Shown in pieces: positions 43,443 through 53,380 of a DNA stretch of 64,000 nucleotides (position 1 is the first letter of the stretch; each line of letters begins with the position of its first letter). Where the stretch lies: NCBI GenBank assembly GCA_030374765.1, contig JARGXX010000010.1, forward strand, positions 186,001 through 250,000, given 5' to 3'. The notes under the pieces were generated by a model. It had not been told where the DNA came from, searched no databases, and saw only the letters and a program-made list of their open reading frames with translations. The position numbers and the translations under genes were made by a program. This stretch comes from Agarophyton chilense (lineage: Eukaryota > Rhodophyta > Florideophyceae > Gracilariales > Gracilariaceae).

Positions 43443-44898
43443 TTACCCACGGGTATGATTATTCAACATTGCGGTAAGATCAACACGATTGCCTTGCCGC
43501 TGTGTTTCGGGGAAACCCGCGTCTAAGAGGAATTTTCTCAAAAGTTCCAAAAAGGGATCCGCCTCATCGTTCGGGTGTTGGGCAAACCCATGATGGTATC
43601 CCATCACCGGGGTGACGCCCGATGTCGTAGCCGTTGGGGGCGAAGCAGCCGTCACAGGCGCAGTACCGGATAGTTCGGGTTCATCCTCGAAATCGAGTTC
43701 TGCATCAGCCCCTGGAGCTTCTTCATATTCCTGATCTGCAAACTCAGAAGGTGTGGACTCGTACACATATCCAGTACGCTGATTTGAAGGGCACTCCCTA
43801 GGATTCGCACGAAGGTCACGAGCCTGATCAGACGTGATTATCTGGCTGGTTCAGGGATTGTACCATACAAAATCTCCAGCATTAGCTTTGCGTCCCGGCG
43901 AATGATCTCGATGGCGCACCCTTGTGCCTCTAGCTGATTGCTCCAATGGAACCCCATGCCAGTCGATACCGTCGATCAAGTCTACCAAGAGTAGGAATTC
44001 GTCATAATTGGCACGGGAACCCAACACAAGGGAAAGACCGAGTGGTCTCGCATATCTCCGCGCTGTTGGCGACATGTACCAAACCTGATAGGTATCGTAT
44101 GCATCCCAGAGGAAATACGGTGCAATCTTGGCAATGAAATCGGGGAAGAGAACCGTCCAGTATCCCGAGAACGGGTCGTTGATCAACGCGGAACCGATAT
44201 AGGTTATGGCAGGAGGAAGCTCCACCGGACATCCAAAAGGGCTCTCGACCTCAACCCAATGTTCTGGCAGCGCGAAATAGCCTCCAACGCGAGCATTCCG
44301 CCTAATTGGATCAATCTCGATCATTTTGTATGGAACCAGGTACCCCATGCGGGATCTCGTATGTCATTCCCAACGAGGACTATCCCAATGAGGAATGTCT
44401 CTCTTGTGGAGGAAGTGGAAGTCCGCACGGAGCTAGGGCCAGCGAACGCAGAGTGCTGCGTTGCGTACATCGCGTAAACCGCGCCATTCGTCAATGTCGA
44501 CTTCTTATAAGGACTCGATGTACGACTATCCTTCGCCAATCGTGCGAGCCATCCAGGGATCCAGATTCCAATCTCCAGTGAGAACGACCGTGCTAATGAG
44601 CCGGTGCAGATGCTGGTATATCAGCTTGGTGAACCGGGTTCGGGCTTCGTCCATACTTTCGTTGAGTCCACCAAGACGGCGCTCGAATGATCCCAGCGAA
44701 GGATAGAGAAGCCGTGTTCAATATCATACGGGAAGCCAAAGGCTGTAAGGGCAAAGATTGGAAACAACCCACGCGAAGGGACCGCATTGATCGGAAGTCC
44801 GAAGGCGCCGCAGCTTGCGAATCGAAGCCACTGCTGGCGTAAGGACCCTCGGAGGGTACGTCTCCGTTGTTGGAGTTGTGCGGCGCATATGGGTTCAT
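43443..44898 (-). pseudogene. Antisense accessory ORF of chromovirus B
   Basis: Starts MNPYAPHNSNNGDVPSEG at 44898, 124 bases inside the 3' LTR, and runs opposite to gag-pol; about 485 codons. Frame changes lie near 44800 and again near 44350; then MGYLVPYKMIEIDPIRRN, ELPPAITYIGSALINDPF, GYWTVLFPDF, QVWYMSPTARRYARPL, LSLVLGSRANYDEFLLLVD, a stop after GDFVWYNP (43851-43853), an acidic EYEEAPGADAELDFEDEPEL and DPFLELLRKFLLDAGFPET to a TAA. Block for block it follows the C copy at high similarity and the A copy at low similarity. No hydrophobic span or known motif; the acidic tail and the final amphipathic helix are common features. It converges on the chromodomain end at 43191. Confidence 0.78.
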
Positions 44899-45009
44899 CG
44901 CTGAGAAATTCGAAACAGATGGTGCTTTCGTGGAGAAGAGGAAATTTCGGAAGGCCTATGCAGGTTCCGGTATATAAGGACGTCTTGCGTCGCCAGTGCT
45001 TCGCGCTTA

Positions 45010-45021
45010 ACGGGGGGGATG
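45010..45021 (+). other. Polypurine tract of element B
   Basis: AACGGGGGGGATG ends where the 3' LTR begins (TGTAGT at 45022). Confidence 0.7.
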
Positions 45022-45641
45022 TGTAGTATTCTGCACTGTCGGAATACCGATGGAATGTTTTTTTTGGCTAAGTCTGATGGTACTCATAAGTGAGTGCAAC
45101 GGTTAGGATGAATTTGTGGAGCGGCACCCCGCAGATGGTCCGTGAGGTGGTATGTTACACGTGAGATTTCGGTCTGCCACGGCGCATCCCATTCGACCCT
45201 TTGCAGGGAAATACCGGATTGGCAACGGCGCATATACTGTAGTGAGTAACCACGTGGCAATCATTATCCCGTACTGTAGAGGGGTTAATCGGCTAACCAA
45301 ATTTATATCTAGGTATTATTATGTGCGGCGCTCACCCCTGTGCACCGTACGGTAGGCACAGCGGGGAGCGTCCACTCCAAAGTAAGGGAGACAACAAACG
45401 GGTTCAAAACTCACTTTTTCCTTGTTCAGGATTCCTTAACCGGAGATCCGGACAAGCTACAACAAGTAGTTGTCCGTTTCATAGTACCAACCACCCTCAT
45501 TGGCGAGAGGGGCCTTACAACCCCCATTCTAGCTGGCTAGTGTTGTGCTCTACCACACCTTCCCCTTAGCCGCAAGCACCCATTCGGCAGTCCCAAAACA
45601 CTGTTTCAGGTGTATGCTATCTCCATAAAGCGGATACTACA
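45022..45641 (+). repeat. 3' LTR of element B
   Basis: TGTAGTATTCTGC to CGGATACTACA, 620 bases, pair of 25551-26168. The right flank GTATG does not repeat the left flank ATTCT. Confidence 0.93.
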
Positions 45642-46033
45642 GTATGGAGCGAACTATTATTCGCATCGGCGATTTCCATTCCTGGACCGTAGAAAATATT
45701 ATTCCAAAGTGTCGACGGTATGATATCAGAATTGATCAAGTTTGGCGCGGCTCCTGTATCCAAAACAGATAACTGTCAAACCATGAACTGGTGTGATAGG
45801 CCAAGGTCTGCATACACCTTCTAGTTACGCTTGGCCATCAAGAGGATTGTATCCGGAGTACGGGGATTCATAAACCGTATCCACGAACGACGTAAAACAG
45901 CTACTTGTTCCGAGTCAACGTCGGTCTTAGCCATATTCCTTGTAAGAATTGTGATTGGGGAGTGAGACGGTGACATATCGGGCGTCTTTGGCCTCAACTT
46001 AGAAGACTCCCCTCCATCAGGGGAGACTCTCAT
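45642..46033 (-). pseudogene. Protease fragment of element A, cut by B
   Basis: On minus, MAKRN, a stop, VYADLGLSHQF, a stop, then LSVLDTGAAPNLINSDIIP, the D-T-G retropepsin motif (Asp codon 45758-45760), then EIADANNSSL ending at the B LTR. Corresponds to the first 68 residues of the C protease; the remaining 230 or so up to the RT start are missing. Confidence 0.85.
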
Positions 46034-46255
46034 GTCTAGTTTTTTGGGTTCGAAGCTTCCGCAACAAGCGGTTGGCCTCCATCCAGGGAAGCTGAAGGAT
46101 TCCCATCGTTGGGTACGATGTTCTGGGTCTGCTGACCAGCGTTCGAAATCGATTTTTGGAGGCGGTATGACCGTTGTCGACGGATCAAAATTAGCTTTAG
46201 CCAGAAGATACGACCAGTTCAGAACCCGAGCTTGATCGCCAGGCGATAGAGACTC

Positions 46256-48118
46256 TTACTGAGTGACAACAGACGGCATCACTCTCAGGGTCAACGTGCA
46301 ACGTGGCGTGATATGACCGTGTCGGTAAAAGAGATAACAAATAAGTGCACACAACGCATTAAACGGTGGGCGAACATTCACGTCCCTCCGTGGGTATGGT
46401 AGTGTGTCCCTCCATCCGGGATGGGTTGTACGCATTTCGTTTGTCGCAGAAGCGAGTGGAGCTGCGGTGACTCTTGTGCCACCATAGAAGGCTGGATCGC
46501 CTTCAGAGATTTCAACAGAAGTAGACGGCAAGTCCATAGTTGCAAATGAATAATTATGATTCCCAAAGAAGTGGGAGTTATCGTAGTCCATTCCAACGGG
46601 TCCTCTGTTCAAGAGTGAAAGAGACGGTGAAGACACTTCGGCGTGAAGTACCTTGGACGGACGACGTCTAGGAGGTTGTCGGGCACGGAGTGAATCTCCC
46701 TCAGCTTGGGCGTATTGTACCAGTTCCAAGTAGGAAATCTTCCGTTTTTCTTAACGGCGTCGCGCAACAAGCGCTCTTATGGCAGTATCAAGTCCATCAA
46801 CAAACATTGTGCCCCGCTCGGACGTGGAATACACGTTACCAGATCGTTGAAACGCCTTATTGAAACGAGTTGAATAGACCGTTTCGGTTTCGCCAGGCTT
46901 CTGTTTCGTATCGCGGAGAGCGAGGATTGCATTCTTAGTCGCAGTACCAGTGACGTATGACCTCAAAAGGTATTGAACGGCTTCGGGCCAACAAGAAACT
47001 CCTCCTTCCGAGGCTCTCGAAGACCCTTGGACTGAATTGTACTGATCTTCAGCCAATCCTTTAAGGAAATACGGTAGGGCAATGCAAGCTTGTGCCTCGT
47101 TCATTTGTAGGATATCAGCTTCCTGAACGAATCTTTCAAGAAAGTCAAGTATTAGAATAGAATCTTCACCATTGAATTCCTGCGAACGCAGTGTAAAACC
47201 CATTCTTTTGATACAGTCATTGACTTTTCCGGTGCGACGGGGTTTGTGACTCGACGAGGATTCGTCCAGCCGATAGTAGCGGTACGAAAGTAGCTTCCGG
47301 TAAAACGTATTCTTCGGCTTCAGATACTTCAATCCAAGGTTACGGAGACCCTTCTCGCGGGAGCGAATATCTCCTGGAGTAGTGCGGGTAGACCTCGAAC
47401 GTTTGATCCGAGAATTTTGTTGGTGATTATCTTCTTCTGAAGAGTCAAAAGATGAGTCCGCAGAGTGGCGGTTAGAATCTGAACTAGATGAATCCGAACT
47501 GCAATGTCCCTCCTTTTTGGAACGATGACGACTTCGTTTCTTCTCGAATCCAATCGAATGAACTGACATTGCAATTTCATACGCCTTTGCGGCAGTTTCT
47601 TGATCCAATCGGATTGTCGCTTCAAGCGTATCCAAATGTCCTTGGAGTCGCTATGTGTTGGCGTGGACGTCATCAACGTGGTCTGTGTATTCCTTTTAAA
47701 AGGTTCCTGGAACACCCAGACATTCCAAAATGGAGCTAGCATCTCTTCGAAGGACTCGAATTTCTCCTGAAACATCCCGAACATGGGCATCATCCACCAT
47801 ACGACGGAGTTCGGTAACCTCTTGTAACAGAGAAATATGAGCTATATTTGCAATGTGCAAACGCAAGTCCAAGTTTTGGTACTCGGTCGACTCAATGATT
47901 CTGTTTACCGCTGACCGTGTTTCAACCATTGGTTGTGGTATCGCAGGGGCGACCAATTGAGTTTCAGAAGCGGCTGAGGGCGCTTCATGAGCTTCAATAT
48001 CAGTTTGATCAGCAATTAATTCGTCCGGGGCGGACATAAGCCAGCGCGGTTCAGCACGTGGTGTACCCCTTGCCGCTCGTGCGGTGACCTTTTTCGACGA
48101 GGGGGCAGGCTCTGGCAT
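46256..48118 (-). pseudogene. Gag of chromovirus A (broken)
   Basis: Starts MPEPAPSSKKVTARAARG at 48118. N-terminal part to TAA after LGVPGTF (47696-47698) and a second stop about 15 codons on; then a 294-residue frame (46751-47635) with a basic-acidic SRHRSKKEGHCSSDSSSSD stretch, YLKPKNTFYRKLLSYRYYRL, FVQEADILQMNEAQA and CWPEAVQYLLRSYVTGTA. A stop at 46751-46753 separates the last frame, which holds LELVQYAQAEGDSLRAR and ICYLFYRHGHITPRC. There the zinc knuckle has lost its second Cys (Phe instead). Same block order as B and C but clearly more distant, consistent with its different LTR. Confidence 0.87.
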
Positions 48119-48259
48119 ACTGTACACAGTGAGCCCACCATTTCGGGATACCAATTAAACCAAATCGAAAGCCTCGAAAGGCGATAGAAAAGTAGCAATG
48201 AATATCCGTAACAAACGGGATCCGATCTTTAAATCTTCAATACCTGTCAGGTTCTTTCC

Positions 48260-48277
48260 TTCGAAGTCGAGTGACCA
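48260..48277 (-). other. Primer binding site of element A
   Basis: On minus, TGGTCACTCGACTTCGAA lies two bases after the 5' LTR end. It shares TGGTC and GACTT-x-GAA with the B and C sites but differs between, so a related or different tRNA may be used. Confidence 0.6.
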
Positions 48278-48279
48278 GA

Positions 48280-49104
48280 TAAAGAGCAATCCCAAATGGG
48301 GAAATACTTCTCGGGTGTTTGAGTCCCGCTCTCGCGAAGAGGGGTAACTCAGCGAACGAGCCTTCGTGCCACCGATGTGTGGGTGTAGGATCACAGTGGT
48401 TCAGATCATACCTACAAAGGTGATGAACCCAGAAAAAAGGGGAATAATCAAAGGGGGATCAAAGGACAAGGATATTCCGTGAACAACAACAAGTTGTAGG
48501 GCGAAAATGTAGGGTGAAATAGGACGCACGACTAAACTACTAAGCGTACAGACCTATGAAAGGGGTATCCAAAATGGAAAAGCAAAACCACGACGGGTAA
48601 ATACAACCCTATACAGGGGCGTTGTACTGTCCTAAGCACAGGAAAACCAACAAGGGAAAGAAACACACCAATAAAAATGTTACAGTGACGCCTGAGCTTC
48701 CCGAGGGGATAGATTAGGCAAACCGGTCGCGGTTCCTCCCGTTGAGAGACGGAGATTCGCGCAGGCGATAAAATATAGAGCCAAGCACTCGGTTACCCTT
48801 TATTTGGTGGTAGTAATGGCGATGAAGCCATCACTTAAGCCTAAACTAGACAGTGAATTACACGTGTAGACCATAGTAGTGCAAACCAACCCTAGTCCAT
48901 ACACGTATCATGTGTATAACCCCAGCCTTGCACGTCTGTCCGTCCACTACGGTACTACTATAGAGACTTAAATAATATACCTTCTTAGGTGTCTAAAATA
49001 CTAAAAACTATTTTTTCTCATAAAATCGGCGACGTGGTCCCCGATACATCGGATGCCATATGATTGGTGCCCCGACCGGTTATACGGGCATTCATTGCTC
49101 TACA
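48280..49104 (-). repeat. 5' LTR of element A
   Basis: 825 bases, pair of 18546-19359. On minus it starts TGTAGAGCAA and ends TTGCTCTTTA, so the termini are an imperfect inverted repeat without the canonical CA end. Confidence 0.9.
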
Positions 49105-49930
49105 TCGGTTGTGCAAACGAACAAAAGCATGTGGTCAATGGCGTAGAAAGCGGTAGGTTTGAGAAGTCCGAAAGTGTCCGAGCTAATATAGGTGCTGATC
49201 GACTAAATGTGGTGCTTTCTTTTGTGTGTAGCTGGTTGACGCTTTGAGTGCCCAAATTCGATACATTTGAGCTGTTTATTCGATGAAATGTGTGATGGAA
49301 TGGCTTGTAGTAACCGTCCACTGGGTGTTAGGGCAATGCTTTTTTGGGATGGGCGTGTTTTAGCTGTGTGTCGCAGTCACTTTTGATGAGTAGTTCTACG
49401 TCTTCTGGAATGAGAGGTAGAGAGGTATGACAGAAATTTTGTATTTGATTTGGTCTGTGGTGTGGTTGTGATGGGGCTGTGATGGGTGGGCATTTGTTGT
49501 CAGGAGGAGGGTGATGTCTGATTGTTTGTGGTATGTGGGATGGTTGGGTGGCTAATAAGTGACGTTTTGGGCTATTGCATAGAGGAGAAGCAAAAAAAAT
49601 TGTTCATACTTTTTGACATTGAGCTTGGTTTGTAATGTTTGTGGAGAGGGTATATTGAATGTTTTTCCATGGTACCGTAGCTAGTAGTACTTGTGGATTG
49701 TGTATGGTATCGTATACTTATTCAGTTCTCTTTGTGAAGAAGATGAATTCATAGCTTGTTTAAAGATCGTGGACGGATAAGATGTTGTGGAAAAGATGTA
49801 GATCGGCTACGGCGAGTGTGTATATCGTCTTACTCTTGTTAGTTTTCAGCTGTATTTTTCTTCGGTGCGTGCTGTAGGTCTGGTTTTTAATGGACGATTG
49901 TGTTATGATGGCTATGAGAATGGTTCACAT
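49105..49930 (-). pseudogene. Copia E segment between protease and integrase core
   Basis: On minus, continuing from the protease piece right of element D: KTIYTLAVADLHLFHNILSV then HDL and a stop. This resembles the usual copia block that ends in N-L-L-S-V-x-x-L before the integrase zinc region. The rest is frame-broken down to the LTR of A. Family assignment rests mainly on continuity with the protease and integrase pieces. Confidence 0.6.
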
Positions 49931-50320
49931 TGTGCCGCCTCGTGGGTTAGGTGCGCTTGCTCGCGTGCGTCGGGTCGATCCCGATGCGAAAAGAAAAAAG
50001 GTTGATGCTCGCGTGCGTGCGAGAATTACGTCAGCTGGAGAAGAGAGTCAGATGGCAAGTTGCAGTACGTCAGTCCGTTTCTTCGACTGAGTATGTTGCC
50101 TTTAATAAAATTGACCTACCGTCTATCTGCGTCCCTTCACCGTCCTCTCGACAGATCACTGGGCGACAGAGTCGACGGGGGTCGACTCGTTTTTGTGAGC
50201 CAAGATAGTGTCGCTTTGTTCACGACCTTTCCCAACGGGAACACCATCTCGATACAGATTTGATTCTGACCGTTTGAGATCCGGCTTGGCGATTTGTGCC
50301 AAAGCCAGTCAGGCACAACA
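49931..50320 (-). repeat. 3' LTR of element D
   Basis: In plus orientation TGTGCCGCCTCG to CAGGCACAACA. AATAAA at about 50106 could be a processing signal on the plus strand only. A purine-rich GGTGCATGGGGCGC on minus abuts it inside and may be the polypurine tract. Confidence 0.95.
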
Positions 50321-50510
50321 GCGCCCCATGCACCTGAAGCTTGCAATAGGCAAGTCTTCGGGAGCATCAGAATGAGCAAAATCGGATTGCGGTCTGCTTG
50401 AGATCCAGCTCCCCCGATGTCGCCAGAAAGTCCTCAAGCATGCCAGGAAGATCGGCGGAGGCGCTGGCGAGAGGTTCCCAAGTCCGATCGACCTCATCTG
50501 GTAAACCCTC

Positions 50511-53380
50511 TCACTCAATATTGAGCTCAAGCGCGCCCTCGCGCTCGCGAATGTCTCGTATCTCGCGAGCACTTTTGATCACCGTTTCAGAATAGGTAGC
50601 TGTAGATATCAGCGCCGGTTCCACTTCCTTTCCCAGTTTGTCCTCGCGGTAGAGCAACAGCCGACGCGCGTGAATTATTTCACGCTTATTGCGTGCGAGG
50701 TCTTCCACCTCGTACACCCAGGGTGACTTTCTCGTCACTACCCTGCGCGGTCCCTTCCACAGGAACTGCAGCTTGTGTCCCTTCTTCTGTGCTCTTCGTA
50801 CGAGCACAAAGTCGCCAACACTGAATGATTGAGCTGCAATCTGGGTGAGCCTATTATGGCGATCAATGCACTTTTGTCGAGCAACGCCAACCCTTCCAGA
50901 AACGTTGCGGTGCACATCCCGCAGGGCGTCTTGTAGATCGTTGATGTTCAGCAGCTTCTGCGCTTCAACCTCAGTTGCCAGCGTAGCTGTCCTATAGTGC
51001 TCGACCGGAAGCGCGCGCAGCAAAGGCCTGATAGGTCGATGTCCTGTAAAGACCTCCAGCGGCGTGCGGTAGATGCGCGGCTCCTCAGGGTCCCGAGCGC
51101 CGAGCTGGCGCGACGGTGCGTGATTAAGAACGCTTTGTATGCATTCAGACACCGCCAGCCACTCGCGCGGGGACATTTTCCATTCAGCCAGTAGTGTGCG
51201 GCACGCGCGGAGCACCTCCCGGCAGACACGCTCTACTGTCCCATTAGCCCAGGGGGAGTAGGCGGTCGCAAAATGATGTTTCACCTTAAGCTCAGCCGTC
51301 GGGTCGTGCAGGAGTTGGTTCTTAAAGTGTGTGCCCTGGTCGCTCACGAGCCACTCGAACCCCCCAAACGAAGCTATCCACATAGTTAAAGCCTCAGCGG
51401 CTACCAGGCTAGTAGCGGCCTCAGCGGGCCAGAGCCATACGTACCCAGAGAGATCATCGCGCATCAGCAGTAGATACTTCATCTTTGCATTACTTGAGCC
51501 CATGTAAAGAAAATCCACATGAAGGACCTCATTCACCCGAGACCCGTGCAGCGCCTGCCCTAGTGGGCGAGGTATGACCTCACCCGTGCATGTCACCAAA
51601 CAGTGGTAGCAGCGACGCACAAAGGTGGCGACATCCTGCTTGAGCGTCGACCAGTAGAAACTCTCGCGTATTGTGCTTTCGGTCCCGTCCTGGCCCCGGT
51701 GGCTCATTGTGCCACCATATGACACAATCAGCACTCGGAGCTGTAGCTCCGCATCATCCTCAGGCACCCAGATGCGACTCCCTTTCTTCCAGAGCCGATC
51801 ATCAGGATCGAGTCCCAGTTCAGCTTTCGGTGAGCTTGATCTTTCCTGCGCGTCACGAAGCGAGGATATACTTGGCCATTCTATATCATCAGCAGCTGGC
51901 ACCATTTGTGCTGTAGTCTCTAATAGAGAGCAGATAGTGCGCATTGGGTGATGCTGCTCAACGCGGTAACCCTTGCACCATCTTGTGAGCATATCTGCGC
52001 AGACGTTCTTGTCGCCATCGATGTGCTCAAGTATGTAGTCAAACCGAGATAGAAATAATGCCCAGCGTTGCACCTTACTCACAATATGGCGGCCGAGGGC
52101 AGGCTCGAAAGCGAGCGGGGCAAAGACGAAGAGGAGATTGCAGTGGTCTGTGTGGACGTGCGCTGGTTGCTCGTCGAAGAAGAGGTAGTCCATTTTGTCG
52201 AACACTTGCATAATAGAAAACCCTTCCTTCTCGAACATACTCCAATTCCGCTCGGCCTTCTTGAACTCGGCGCCGAGGAAAGCAAAGGGCTCATGGCGTT
52301 GCTCCTCGATTGGTAGAGCGAGCTGGTCTGGCTTGGTCTGTGTCACCACGCCGGACCAGAAATATTCCGACGCATCAGTGTAGACGCATAGAATGTACCC
52401 TTCTTTCGGGTATGCCAGCTCAACCGCGTTGCGAAGATTGTCTTGCAAGGTTCGAAAGGCCTGTTCGTGCTCAGCGCCCCAAACCAAACTGCGCAACGGC
52501 ACATCCTTGATAGACCTCTTAGTCCTTCGGCCCTTTAGCTTATAAGCCCTCTCGAGCACGGCCGTTAGCGGGGCGACAGTGCGCGCAAAGTCTGGTATTG
52601 CGTTCTGCATCCAACGGAAACAGTGCACAAATGAGCACAACTCCCCGGCCGTTATGGGAGAGTGCATGTTTCGGAGCCCCTCCACCTTGGCGGGGTCCAT
52701 CTTGTACCCTTCACCGCTGACTATTCTGCCACACCACTTGATGGAGCGTTCGAGGAATTGGCACTTCTTAGCGGAGAGGTATAGCCCAACCTCCTCGCAT
52801 ATGCCAAAGGAAGTTTCTAAACCATCAACTAGCTCTCCCTCCTCCTTGGTATGGAGGATAAAATCGTCCAACCAAGCTTTAAGCTTACTCCATAGCTCAG
52901 AAAATAAAGGCTCGATCGTGCTCTGGAAGTGAGCCGTAGCGTTAGTTAGCCCAGGCAGAGTCCTCGTAGAGGTGTAGGTACCCTGCAGGGTTACCACCCC
53001 ACACTTCCCAAAGCTGTCAGGGTGGAGCGGGAGTTGCCAGTAGCCGCTAACGAAGTCCAACACCGCGAAGCACTTACTTCCAGCAAAGTCATATAGTTCT
53101 GACTCGACGTGCGGCATGGGCCAAGCTTGCTTGACCGTAGCAGCATTGCCCGGCCGGAGGTCGATGGCCATGCGGAACTGCGCCCGCGATCCCAGCTTCG
53201 GTACTAGGAGCGGTGCGGCTTGCCATTCGGCATCGGGGTTTGGAACAAAAAATTCCATCTTGACCAACTGGTCCACGTACCGTTTAAGGTACGCCGTCTG
53301 CGCAGCGGGATACCGCCGCGCCTTCACCTTCACGGGCTTTTTGCACGGCAGGGTTGCAACCCTTAAAGGTCTGACCTTGG
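50511..53380 (-). CDS. Pol of element D: RT, RNase H, integrase
   Basis: About 950 codons open on minus; the frame overlaps the gag end and is shifted by -1 against it, so no ATG is needed. Numbering from Met/Val at 53333: RT 40-240 with FRMAIDLRPGN, D93 (AVLDFVSGYWQL) and D156-D157 in AWLDDFIL (Trp-Leu-Asp-Asp instead of the common Tyr). RNase H has D320 (VYTDAS), E368, D396 (VHTDH) and D447. Integrase zinc end has H545, C575 and C578, with Tyr where the first His is usual (VSYGGTMSHRG); the core has D607 (HVDFLYMG), D665 (VSDQGTHF) and E701 (ANGTVERV), a D-x57-D-x35-E spacing. The C-terminal part (DFVLVRRAQKKGH, FLWKGPRRVV) is the GPY/F-like module; I see no chromodomain. All catalytic residues are present. 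Confidence 0.95.

Larger units (their letters stand above)
25551..45641 (+). mobile_element. Chromovirus B (Ty3/gypsy), inserted in A and containing C
   Basis: LTRs at 25551-26168 and 45022-45641 in plus orientation enclose primer site, gag, protease, RT-RNase H, integrase, element C (32755-42481), chromodomain and a minus-strand accessory ORF. Own sequence about 10.4 kb. It lies between the protease and RT of element A. The bases outside the LTRs (ATTCT on the left, GTATG on the right) do not match, and about 0.7 kb of A is missing there, so A lost sequence at or after the insertion. All genes are decayed, including both RT catalytic motifs. Confidence 0.94.
18546..49104 (-). mobile_element. 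Chromovirus A (Ty3/gypsy), host of nested elements B and C
   Basis: A pair of about 815-825-base LTRs in the same orientation (18546-19359 and 48280-49104) encloses, read on minus: primer site (48260-48277), gag (46256-48118), protease (45642-46033), element B, RT-RNase H-integrase-chromodomain (21293-25550), and an antisense ORF (19567-21215, plus). Own sequence about 10.5 kb. It sits inside the integrase of copia E. Flanks CTGGT (18541-18545) and TCGGT (49105-49109) differ by two transitions and may be the decayed target duplication. All genes have stops. About 0.7 kb between protease and RT is missing at the B insertion point. Confidence 0.92.

Noticed and set aside
43443..44898. Antisense ORF as an env-like gene
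   Set aside because: It occupies the env position but has no signal peptide, transmembrane span or furin-like site, and it is on the opposite strand.
18541..49109. CTGGT/TCGGT as a firm target duplication of A
   Set aside because: Two of five bases differ; only compatible, not proof. The evidence for A rests on the LTR pair and the split copia gene.
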